Position numbers and translations under genes: made by a program. The notes under the pieces were generated by a model. That model saw nothing but the letters and a program-made list of their open reading frames with translations, searched no databases and was not told where the DNA came from. DNA of 20,407 bases from Lentzea albidocapillata (GTDB lineage: Bacteria > Actinomycetota > Actinomycetes > Mycobacteriales > Pseudonocardiaceae), in contig NZ_JOEA01000040.1 in NCBI RefSeq assembly GCF_000719115.1, positions 1 to 20,407 on the forward strand, given 5' to 3'. Numbering within the stretch: the first letter of the stretch is position 1; each line of letters opens with the position of its first letter. Shown here one piece after another: positions 13,957 through 20,381 of the stretch.

Positions 13957-15209
13957 GTCCTGGCTGGTGGTTGCGGCGCACGCTGCGCTTCCGCATCACC
14001 GTCGTGGCCACCGGGGTCGCGTTGCTGTGCCTGCTCGCGTTCACCGGGCTGGCGCCCGCGCTGATCGGGCTGATCCAGATCACCGCGGTCGACCAGGCGC
14101 TGGAGAAGTCGCCGCCTCGGGTGCTCGACGTGGCCGGCGTGCCGGTGGACGGCAAGCCGCCGCTTCCGCTGACCGCGCAGGACATCCGGGCCCTGCGATC
14201 CGGGGAGCCCGTGCTGCGGCTGGAGGGGGAGTCCGCGCACCGGTTCCGCGGGCAGGTGGTGTTCTCCGGGGACGGGACCCCCCGGCTGGAGGTCTACGCG
14301 AGCACGTTGCTCGGGTACGGGAAGGCCAACACGCTCGGCTCGCGCTGGCTGGCCGTCGCGGCGGTGCTGGTGGCCGGGCTGGTGGGGATCGCGACGTGGC
14401 TGTCGGTGCGCTCGTCGTTGCGGCCGGTCGAACGGATGCGGGTCGCGGCGGGGGAGCTGCCGCACGGCGAACGGCTGCCGGTGCCGCCGTCGCGCGACGA
14501 GCTGCAGGCGCTGGCCGAGGCGTTGAACGCGTTGCTGGCCCGGCGGGACGAGGCCTCGGACCGGTTGCGGCGGTTCACCGGGGACGCGGCGCACGAGCTG
14601 AGGTCGCCGGTCGCGTCCGTGCGGGCGCAGGCCGAAGTCGCGGTGGCGCACCCGGATCCCGACTTCTCCATCGAGGTGCTGGAGTCGGTCGTCGAGGAGT
14701 CGATCCGGCTCAGCGCTCTGGTGGAGTCGTTGCTGATCCTGGCCCGCGCGGACACGGCGGCGCCGCCGCGCGCCGAGGCCGTGGACCTGGTGCTGGAGGC
14801 CGAGGCGGCGATCTCCCGGCTGGACACGGAGCTGCTGGTGCGGCTGACCGCCCCGCCGTCGGCGTGCCTGGTGTCGGCCAGGCGCTCCGAGGTGGAGCTG
14901 GTGCTGGACAACCTGCTGCGCAACGCCGCCCGGTACGCGTACTCGACGATCACGCTCACGCTGGTGCCGGTCGGGCGGGACGTGCGGCTGCTCGTGGACG
15001 ACGACGGCCACGGCATCCCCGCCGAGCACCGCGCGAAGGTGTTCGACCGGTTCTACCGGGTGGAGGAGGACCGCGGCCGCCGGTCCGGAGGGTTCGGTCT
15101 CGGGCTGGCCCTGGTGTCGCACCTGGTGCAACGGCGGGGCGGGACGGTCCGGGCCTTGGAGTCACCTGCCGGTGGTGCGCGTTTGGAGATCCGCTGGCCG
15201 TCCTGGTAG
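13953..15209 (+). CDS. Sensor histidine kinase
   Basis: 418 residues from GTG 13953, inside the regulator stop. Membrane helix 1 is about residues 13-37; an extracytoplasmic sensor domain of about 90 residues follows; helix 2 is about 130-150, then a HAMP-like linker (SLRPVERMR...). The dimerisation domain carries phospho-acceptor His214 in FTGDAAHELRSPVASV. The ATPase part has the N-box LVLDNLLRNAARYA, G1 DDDGHGIP, F-box FDRFYR and G2 GGFGLGLALV. All catalytic motifs are intact. The small sensor domain matches no class I can name. The stop is 9 bases before the NUDIX gene start. Confidence 0.95.
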   Translation: MSPGWWLRRTLRFRITVVATGVALLCLLAFTGLAPALIGLIQITAVDQALEKSPPRVLDVAGVPVDGKPPLPLTAQDIRALRSGEPVLRLEGESAHRFRGQVVFSGDGTPRLEVYASTLLGYGKANTLGSRWLAVAAVLVAGLVGIATWLSVRSSLRPVERMRVAAGELPHGERLPVPPSRDELQALAEALNALLARRDEASDRLRRFTGDAAHELRSPVASVRAQAEVAVAHPDPDFSIEVLESVVEESIRLSALVESLLILARADTAAPPRAEAVDLVLEAEAAISRLDTELLVRLTAPPSACLVSARRSEVELVLDNLLRNAARYAYSTITLTLVPVGRDVRLLVDDDGHGIPAEHRAKVFDRFYRVEEDRGRRSGGFGLGLALVSHLVQRRGGTVRALESPAGGARLEIRWPSW

Positions 15210-15218
15210 CAAGCTCTG

Positions 15219-15992
15219 GTGCCAGAGTTGCGAGCGTCGGCGCTGGTCGACGCGCCTGTCCCCGTTGTCGCGGGTGCCCTGCTGGACACCTCGCTGATCA
15301 CGGCGTTCGGGGTGGGGGTCCCGGGACCGTTGCTGTGCCTGGGAGACGTGCTCACCGGGCCGTTCGGGGTGCGGCTGACGGTCACGCGCGCTGATCTGTC
15401 CGGTGTGTCCGCCGCCGGTGATTTCCTGGAGCTGCACACGGACCTCGTGGCGACCGGCGCCGGGACGATGGTGGTCGACCGGGTCTCGTGGACCTCGGTG
15501 CGCGGTGTCGTCGGCCGGTTCGCGGACGTGACGGTCGGGCGCGGGATGGCGCTGCGGGTGCTGGAGAAGCGCTCGGCGTCGCTCGCCCGGCGGTGCGAGG
15601 AGCTGCGCGCGGCCAGGGTCGTGGTGGGCGCGGCGATCGTCCGGGATGGACGGTTGCTGGCGCAGCAGCGATCCTACCCCGAAAGCCATGCGGGGCAGTG
15701 GGAACTGCCCGGCGGACGGGTCGAGCCGGGCGAGAAGCCCGCGGACGCGTTGGTGCGCGAGTGCGTGGAAGAGCTGGGTGTTTCCGTTGTCGTCGGCGAG
15801 CAGGTCGGGCCGGACGTGCCGTTGAAGAAGGACATGGTGCTGCGGATCTTCTCGGCGGAACTCGCCGACGGTGAGCCGGAAGCGTTGGAGCACAACGCTG
15901 TCCGGTGGCTCACCGCCGGCGAGCTGCCCGGCCTGGACTGGCTGCCCGCCGACCGCGTGCTGGTGCCGGCCCTTCAGGTACTCCTCAACTGA
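15219..15992 (+). CDS. NUDIX hydrolase with N-terminal SRPBCC-like domain
   Basis: 257 residues from GTG 15219. Residues about 130-257 are a NUDIX domain with a complete Nudix box: G166-x5-E172-x7-R180-E181-x2-E184-E185-x-G187. The MutT-like surroundings (VVVGAAIVRDGRLLAQQR, WELPGGRVEPGE, the final WL...LDWLPADR) suggest (d)NTP pyrophosphohydrolase activity, such as clearing oxidised nucleotides. Residues 1-125 (SALVDAPVPVVAGALLD..., VTVGRGMALRVLEKRSASLARRCEEL) resemble a small START/SRPBCC ligand-binding fold in pattern; that assignment is tentative. It follows the kinase by 9 bases and may be co-transcribed. Its stop overlaps the convergent trpS stop region by 8 bases. Confidence 0.85.
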   Translation: MPELRASALVDAPVPVVAGALLDTSLITAFGVGVPGPLLCLGDVLTGPFGVRLTVTRADLSGVSAAGDFLELHTDLVATGAGTMVVDRVSWTSVRGVVGRFADVTVGRGMALRVLEKRSASLARRCEELRAARVVVGAAIVRDGRLLAQQRSYPESHAGQWELPGGRVEPGEKPADALVRECVEELGVSVVVGEQVGPDVPLKKDMVLRIFSAELADGEPEALEHNAVRWLTAGELPGLDWLPADRVLVPALQVLLN

Positions 15993-16908
15993 GCCCGGAC
16001 AGGCGCAGGGCCGCGTTCAGCCGGTGCTGGGCGCGCTCACGGGCCCGTTCCGCGCCGGACGCCCTGATCCGGTCCAGCTCGGCGGGGTCGGCGAGGAGCT
16101 CCAGCGTGCGGTCGCGCACGGGACGGAGCTCCTCGATCACCGCTTCGGCCACGACGTTCTTGAGGTCGGCGAACCTGCTCGTGTAGTCCTCGGGGTCCTT
16201 GCCGGTGCAGGAGGCCAGGATCTCGGTCAGGTTCGCGATGCCCTCGGTGGACGACACGGCCCTGCGGACCTTGCGCCGCACCAGGTCCGGGTCGTCGAGC
16301 ACGAAGACGACGCCCGCGGAGTTCTGCGCCGACTTGTCCATCTTGCGCGCCGGGTCCGAGAGGTCCTTGATGCGCGCCCCCACCTTCGGCACCACCGCGG
16401 TCGGCACGATGAACGCGTCGCCGTAGGCGTGGTTGAACCGCCGGGCGAGCGCGCGGGCCAGTTCGACGTGCTGGAGCTGGTCCTCGCCGACCGGTACCTC
16501 CGCGGTGCCCTGCAGCAGGATGTCCGCCGCCATCAGCACCGGATAGGTCAGCAGGCTCAGCCGCACCGACTCGCGGCCGAGCGACTTCTCCTTGAACTGG
16601 ATCATCCGCGCGGCCTCTCCGTAGGTGCAGGTGCACTCCAGCACCCAGTTCAGCGCCCCCAGCTCGCGGATCAGATCGCTCTGCACACACACGCTGGCAG
16701 GGGCGATACCGGACGCGATGAGCACCGCGAGCTGCTCACGCGTCATGGATCGCAGCCGTTGCGGGTTGTGCGACGACGTCATCGCGTGCAGGTCGCTGAT
16801 GAAGTACACGTCCTCGTCGGTGCCCTCACGGGCCCACGTGCGCAGCGCGCCGAGGTAGTTGCCCAGGTGCACCTGGCCGGAGGGCGTGATGGCGGAGAGC
16901 CGGATCAT
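15985..16908 (-). CDS. trpS: Tryptophanyl-tRNA synthetase (probably auxiliary, leader-attenuated)
   Basis: 307 residues from ATG 16908 (MIRLSAITPSGQ), preceded by AAAGGA; the longer frame to 16950 reads into the leader RNA. It charges tRNA-Trp with tryptophan. The class I signature HLGN is at 14-17 (VHLGNYLG), the second signature is KMDKS at 189-193 (KMSKS in most), and MIQFKEKS, TYPVLMAADIL and VPVGEDQLQHVEL are family-typical. It is shorter than the usual actinobacterial housekeeping enzyme (about 335-345) and lacks its RVLSGIQPT opening. With the attenuator upstream, this suggests an inducible second copy like the attenuated trpRS1 described in Streptomyces coelicolor. Antibiotic resistance cannot be read from the sequence: His in DLHAMT is retained. 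Confidence 0.95.
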   Translation of the reverse strand: MIRLSAITPSGQVHLGNYLGALRTWAREGTDEDVYFISDLHAMTSSHNPQRLRSMTREQLAVLIASGIAPASVCVQSDLIRELGALNWVLECTCTYGEAARMIQFKEKSLGRESVRLSLLTYPVLMAADILLQGTAEVPVGEDQLQHVELARALARRFNHAYGDAFIVPTAVVPKVGARIKDLSDPARKMDKSAQNSAGVVFVLDDPDLVRRKVRRAVSSTEGIANLTEILASCTGKDPEDYTSRFADLKNVVAEAVIEELRPVRDRTLELLADPAELDRIRASGAERARERAQHRLNAALRLSGLS

Positions 16909-16950
16909 GATGTTGGTCCTTTCGTGAAGGACCGCCCCGACGAAACGCAC

Positions 16951-16976
16951 AAAAAAGCCGCCCGTCGCGGGCGGCT
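16951..16976 (-). terminator. Intrinsic terminator/attenuator in the trpS leader
   Basis: On the minus strand AGCCGCCCG (16976-16968) and CGGGCGGCT (16964-16956) form a 9-bp GC-rich stem with a 3-base loop, directly followed by a run of T. It stands between the leader peptide stop (17009) and the trpS start (16908), so read-through is required to express trpS. The 5' arm GCCGCC is complementary to GGCGGC in the 3' part of the leader hairpin (17022-17017), giving a competing antiterminator. Confidence 0.9.
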
Positions 16977-17008
16977 CGTGTTGCGTCAGTGGTGAACTCT
17001 GCGCACAG

Positions 17009-17050
17009 CTACTCCGGCCGCCTGAAAGCGGCCCACCAGAAGGCGTTCAT
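17009..17050 (-). CDS. trpS leader peptide with tandem Trp codons
   Basis: ATG 17050 to TAG 17011-17009 encodes MNAFWWAAFRRPE (13 residues). The two adjacent Trp codons (17038-17033) directly precede a 6-bp hairpin, GGCCGC/GCGGCC (minus 17033-17028 with 17021-17016). A ribosome stalled for lack of charged tRNA-Trp would cover the 5' arm and free the 3' arm to pair with the terminator's 5' arm. In-frame upstream starts exist (GTG 17059, ATG 17065). The promoter position suggests a nearly leaderless message, so the exact start is uncertain. Two Trp in 13 codons at this place is strong evidence of function in regulation rather than as a product. Confidence 0.85.
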   Translation of the reverse strand: MNAFWWAAFRRPE

Positions 17051-17062
17051 CGTGCGCACGAT
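17049..17062. promoter_or_regulatory. 14-bp perfect palindrome near the trpS/YciI divergent starts
   Basis: ATCGTGCGCACGAT is a perfect palindrome at the predicted transcription start of the trpS leader. It may be an operator, or simply part of the leader coding region. No known regulator site is recognised. Confidence 0.3.
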
Positions 17063-17066
17063 CATG

Positions 17067-17095
17067 AGTATAGGTCTACCGTCAACGTATGTTCA
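17067..17095 (-). promoter_or_regulatory. Probable promoter of the trpS leader
   Basis: On the minus strand TGAACA (17095-17090, four of six matches to TTGACA), a 17-bp spacer, and TATACT (17072-17067). Transcription would start near 17060, about ten bases before the leader ATG. The -35 box overlaps the start codon of the divergent YciI gene. Confidence 0.55.
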
Positions 17096-17391
17096 TCGTG
17101 CTGCTGAAGTACGCCGCGCCACTGGAACAGATCGACTACGCCCTGCCCGACCACCGAGCCTGGGTCGAGAAGCAGTACGAGCGAGGTCTCTTCCTCGCCT
17201 CGGGGCGTCAGGTACCGAGGACGGGTGGCGTGATCATCACGCGGCCCATGCCCCGGGGCAAGCTCGAAGCGCTGCTCGCCACGGACCCGTGGGCCGAGCA
17301 GAAACTGGTGAAGTACGAGATCTGCGAGTTCGAGGCGACGCGAACGGCACCCGAGCTCCTGAAGCTGAACGAGGCCGTGCTGCAGAGCTAG
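17089..17391 (+). CDS. YciI family protein
   Basis: 100 residues from ATG 17089 with the small ferredoxin-like alpha/beta-barrel pattern of YciI proteins: MFIVLLKYAAPLEQ, the putative active-site segment PDHRAWVEKQYERGLFLASG with the conserved His and nearby acidic residue, GGVIITR, and a DPW...KYEICEF end. YciI-like proteins are dimers of uncertain function; some act as dehalogenase- or lactonase-like enzymes. There is no Shine-Dalgarno, and TACCGT (17077-17082) sits 7 bases before the A of the ATG, so a leaderless transcript is likely. Divergent from the trpS leader. Confidence 0.88.
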   Translation: MFIVLLKYAAPLEQIDYALPDHRAWVEKQYERGLFLASGRQVPRTGGVIITRPMPRGKLEALLATDPWAEQKLVKYEICEFEATRTAPELLKLNEAVLQS

Positions 17392-17570
17392 GCCTTGGGT
17401 TCGGCCAGCCACTCGATCGCCGCGCCGGGCGATCGGGGTGTCGCCCTGTGTCCTGGACGTGTTCAGTGAGCTTCGACACCTGACGCGGGCCGCCCAGGCG
17501 TCGTTCGCCGGTCGAGCGCTGCTGGAGAAGGCCTGGCGCCGTGCCCGCGTACGGCGGCACCCAGAGGGCC
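17392..17570. other. 179-base gap without a gene
   Basis: No intact gene is seen. On the minus strand the last bases before the TAG at 17390-17388 read GAAIEWLAEPKA, which looks like a protein C-terminus. An in-frame stop lies about 24 codons upstream, so at most it is a gene remnant. No clear terminator with a T-run is present. Confidence 0.4.
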
Positions 17571-17726
17571 TCAGGCGGCCTTCTTCAGGGCCTTCTTGGC
17601 TGCCTTCTCAGCCTTCTTCGCCGCCTTCTTCCTGGCCTTGTCACGCTCCTTGAGCAGGAACGGAACCGGGCAGCGCTTGCACTGGGGCTTCGACCGGCAG
17701 CACTTCTTCTTGAGCTTTTTGCCCAC
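17571..17726 (-). CDS. Tiny Lys- and Cys-rich protein
   Basis: 51 residues from GTG 17726, preceded by GTGGAG at the right distance. It starts VGKKLKKKCCRSKPQC, with cysteines at 9, 10, 16 and 19 (CC-x5-Q-C-x2-C), which could hold a metal or form disulphides. From about residue 28 it is an Ala/Lys repeat tail (KARKKAAKKAEKAAKK...) like a histone H1-type or nucleic-acid-binding tail. I recall similar small Cys/Lys-rich proteins in actinobacteria but cannot name a family. The frame is open upstream to 17906 on this strand, but the ribosome-binding site and composition change support this start. Binding to RNA or DNA is a guess from composition. Confidence 0.7.
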   Translation of the reverse strand: MGKKLKKKCCRSKPQCKRCPVPFLLKERDKARKKAAKKAEKAAKKALKKAA

Positions 17727-17892
17727 TGGTTGAACTCCACTCCGACACGTGTCGCTAGAGTAGGTGAGGCTCAGTTCACTGGCACTCTTGTGTGGTAATG
17801 GCGACGCAGCCGGTAGTATCAGCAATGGCCCTGCGCATCGAAGTGTCCGGCGCGAGCCCCTCCAACGCCTTCGAAGCTCATAGGAGTTCTGC

Positions 17893-19788
17893 GTGCCCAC
17901 GGCCACCGTGTCTGTCCTTCAGACGCGAACTGACCTGCGAAATGTCGCGATCGTCGCGCACGTCGACCACGGTAAGACCACCCTGGTCGATGCAATGCTG
18001 CGCCAGTCTGGCGCCTTCTCCGCGCGTGCCGAGCTCGTCGACCGGGTCATGGACTCGGGCGAGCTCGAGCGGGAGAAGGGCATCACGATCCTCGCCAAGA
18101 ACACGGCTGTGCGCAGGCACACGCCGGACGGCGACGTGATCATCAACGTGGTCGACACCCCCGGCCACGCCGACTTCGGCGGCGAGGTCGAGCGTGCGCT
18201 GTCGATGGTCGACGGTGTCGTCCTGCTGGTCGACGCGTCCGAGGGCCCGCTGCCCCAGACGCGCTTCGTGCTGCGCAAGACGCTCGCGGCCGGCCTGCCG
18301 GTGATCCTGCTGGTCAACAAGGTCGACCGCCCCGACGCCCGGATCTCCGAGGTCGTCGAGGAAGCCCACGACCTGCTGCTCGACCTCGCGACCGAGGTGG
18401 GCGCCGACGAGTCCGTGCTGGACCTGCCGGTCGTCTTCGCCTCGGCGCGCGCCGGTCGCGCGTCGCTGAACCAGCCCGAGGACGGCGGCCAGCCGGACGA
18501 GGAGAACCTGGACGTCCTGTTCCAGGTGCTGCTCGACCACATCCCCGCCCCTCACGTCGACGTCGACGGCCCGCTGCAGGCGCTCGTCACGAACCTCGAC
18601 GCCTCGACGTTCCTCGGCCGTATCGCGCTGTGCCGCATCCACCGGGGCACGATGCGCAAGGGCGAGACTGTCGCCTGGTGCCGCGAGGACGGTGAGCCGA
18701 TCAAGGTCCGCATCACCGAGCTCCTCATCGCCGAGGCGCTGGACCGCGTCCCGGCCGAGTTCGCTCGTGCGGGTGACCTGGTCGCCATCGCCGGCATCTC
18801 GGAAATCACCATCGGTGACACGCTGGCCGACGCCGAGACCCCCGAGGCGCTGCCCCGGATCACGGTCGACAAGCCGGCCATCTCGATGACCGTCGGTGTG
18901 AACACCTCGCCCCTGGCGGGTCGCAACGGCGGCACCAAGCTCACGGCTCGCGTGCTCAAGGCGCGTCTCGACGCCGAACTCGTCGGCAACGTGTCCGTGA
19001 AGGTGCTCCCGACCGAGCGCCCGGACACCTGGGAGGTGCAGGGCCGCGGTGAGCTGGCGCTGGCCATCCTGGTCGAGCAGATGCGCCGCGAGGGCTTCGA
19101 GCTGACCGTGGGCAAGCCCCAGGTCGTCACGCACACCGTCGACGGCAAGATCCACGAGCCGTTCGAGCGCCTGTCCGTCGACTGCCCCGAGGAGCACCTC
19201 GGCGCCGTCACGCAGCTGCTGGCGAACCGCAAGGGCCGCATGGAGAACATGTCGGGCCACGGCACCGGCCGCATCAAGCTCGACTACGTGGTCCCGTCAC
19301 GAGGCCTCATCGGCTTCCGCACGGAGTTCCTCACCGAGACCCGCGGCACCGGCATCGCCAACGCCGTCTCCGAGGGCTACGCCCCGTGGGCGGGCGAGAT
19401 CCGCACCCGCCACAACGGCTCCCTGGTAGCCGACCGCACCGGCTCCATCACCGCCTACGCGATGATCCAGCTGGCCGACCGAGGCACCTTCTTCGTGGAG
19501 CCGGGCGCCGACGCCTACGAGGGCATGGTCGTGGGCGAGAACCCGCGCGCCGAGGACCTCGACGTCAACATCACCCGCGAGAAGAAGCTCACGAACATGC
19601 GCTCCTCCACGGCAGACGTGATGGAGACCCTCGCCCGCCCCCGCAAGCTCTCGCTGGAAGAGGCGCTGGAGTTCTGCGCCTCCGACGAGTGCGTGGAGGT
19701 GGCCCCGGAGGTCATCCGCGTCCGCAAGGTGACCCTGGACGCGAACCTGCGCGGCCGCGAGCGCTCACGCCTCAAGGCGCGCGGCTGA
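17893..19788 (+). CDS. typA: Ribosome-associated GTPase TypA/BipA
   Basis: 631 residues from GTG 17893, with GGAG 6-7 bases before it. It is a translational GTPase related to EF-G/LepA that helps 50S subunit assembly under stress and cold. G1 is AHVDHGKTT (22-30), switch I includes EREKGITILAKN, G3 is DTPGHADFGGEV and G4 is NKVDRPDA. Domain II follows from about 215, EF-G-like domains III and V follow, and the C-terminal specific domain includes GRIKLDYVVPSRGLIGFR and the conserved DVNITREKKLTNMRSS segment. Length and motifs are normal. TAGTAT near 17813 is a possible -10 box. The gene is followed by a hairpin terminator. Confidence 0.97.
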   Translation: MPTATVSVLQTRTDLRNVAIVAHVDHGKTTLVDAMLRQSGAFSARAELVDRVMDSGELEREKGITILAKNTAVRRHTPDGDVIINVVDTPGHADFGGEVERALSMVDGVVLLVDASEGPLPQTRFVLRKTLAAGLPVILLVNKVDRPDARISEVVEEAHDLLLDLATEVGADESVLDLPVVFASARAGRASLNQPEDGGQPDEENLDVLFQVLLDHIPAPHVDVDGPLQALVTNLDASTFLGRIALCRIHRGTMRKGETVAWCREDGEPIKVRITELLIAEALDRVPAEFARAGDLVAIAGISEITIGDTLADAETPEALPRITVDKPAISMTVGVNTSPLAGRNGGTKLTARVLKARLDAELVGNVSVKVLPTERPDTWEVQGRGELALAILVEQMRREGFELTVGKPQVVTHTVDGKIHEPFERLSVDCPEEHLGAVTQLLANRKGRMENMSGHGTGRIKLDYVVPSRGLIGFRTEFLTETRGTGIANAVSEGYAPWAGEIRTRHNGSLVADRTGSITAYAMIQLADRGTFFVEPGADAYEGMVVGENPRAEDLDVNITREKKLTNMRSSTADVMETLARPRKLSLEEALEFCASDECVEVAPEVIRVRKVTLDANLRGRERSRLKARG

Positions 19789-19815
19789 CACCAGCACTGA
19801 CGTAACGCCTGACAG

Positions 19816-19844
19816 GGGCGGCCGTGCCAATGGCCCGGCCGCCC
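19816..19844 (+). terminator. Terminator hairpin after typA
   Basis: GGGCGGCCG (19816-19824) pairs perfectly with CGGCCGCCC (19836-19844) across an 11-base loop, starting 28 bases after the typA stop. It is followed by TTCGTCGT rather than a pure T-run, which is usual for actinobacteria. Confidence 0.75.
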
Positions 19845-20103
19845 TTCGTCGTGTCCGGGTACTGCCAGGGGGCAGGACGGGCCGCGCCGGAGGAGTGACC
19901 CGAGCCGGACGAGGCGAGCGCCTGGCGGACGAGGCCGAGGCGTGAGCCGGGACGGCGCCTGGCAGGAACGGCCTGAAGGCAGGGCTGAGGGCGGCCTGGA
20001 CGACGGGAATGACCGAGGGCGGGGTGGGGCTGGCGCTGACCAAAGAGCGGCCAGAGCCAGGCCCTGGGCCGCGGCGTGGCGGGACTCAAGCCGCGCGCGC
20101 AGG
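19845..20103. other. Non-coding GC-rich stretch before the terminal repeats
   Basis: I see no convincing gene. Frames on both strands are open only because of GC bias and yield Arg/Gly/Pro/Ala-rich translations with no family resemblance and no ribosome-binding site. Loose echoes of the neighbouring repeat (GACGAGGC, GGCCGAGGCG) suggest decayed copies. Confidence 0.5.
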
Positions 20104-20261
20104 GCGACGGCGAAGCCGAGCCACCCTGCCGCCAGAGGCAACGCCGAAGGCAAGCCACCCTGCCGCCCAACGCAACGGCGAAGCCGAGGCGTCCCTCCGC
20201 ACCAAACGGGCAACGGCGAAGCCAAGCCGCCCTTTCCGCCAACGGCAATGGCGAAGCCGAG
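20104..20261. repeat. Five degenerate tandem units with consensus GCAACGGCGAAGCCGAG
   Basis: Units begin at about 20104, 20138, 20172, 20210 and 20245, spaced 34, 34, 38 and 35 bases. The sequence between units is also partly conserved (CCACCCTGCCGCC in the first two). The same unit, inverted, occurs twice in the left repeat (about 120-173). Not coding in any convincing frame. Confidence 0.75.
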
Positions 20262-20381
20262 GCGTGTGAACCTCTCCCTGCTGGTCAAGCGGTGGTGACG
20301 CACGCACTTGGCGATTGGGGCTTTACCTTGAGTGGGCGGGATGCTCCCCTCATGGGCACGGCCGGGCGCTTTTCAGCCCGG
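20208..20381. repeat. Right arm of the long inverted repeat
   Basis: Reverse complement of 1-173. The outer 143 bases (20239-20381) differ by three substitutions; the inner part is more diverged and has one gap. The arm includes the last two tandem units, the stretch GTGTGAACCTCTCCCTGCTG, the GGCTTTACCTTGAGTGGG segment and the hairpin at its outer end. Confidence 0.9.

Noticed and set aside
13833..15131. 432-residue minus-strand frame opposite the histidine kinase
   Set aside because: His/Arg/Gln-rich antisense shadow; all kinase motifs are on the plus strand.
16909..17060. T-box riboswitch upstream of trpS
   Set aside because: The leader is too short and lacks a specifier loop and T-box sequence; a translated WW leader peptide with alternative stems explains it better.
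17051..17065. Leader peptide start at ATG 17065
   Set aside because: In frame, but it lies only 1 base after the TATACT -10 box and so is probably upstream of the transcription start.
17392..17570. Gene fragment ending GAAIEWLAEPKA on the minus strand
   Set aside because: Only about 24 codons open and no start or recognisable family; kept only as a possible remnant.
17878..19260. 460-residue minus-strand frame opposite typA
   Set aside because: Antisense shadow of a clearly recognised GTPase.
20104..20261. CRISPR-like array
   Set aside because: Units are degenerate, the intervals share sequence with each other, and there are no cas genes.
19515..20303. 262-residue minus-strand frame covering the right repeat
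   Set aside because: Overlaps typA antisense and consists of repeat-encoded, low-complexity sequence; probably the kind of spurious hypothetical protein such repeats generate.
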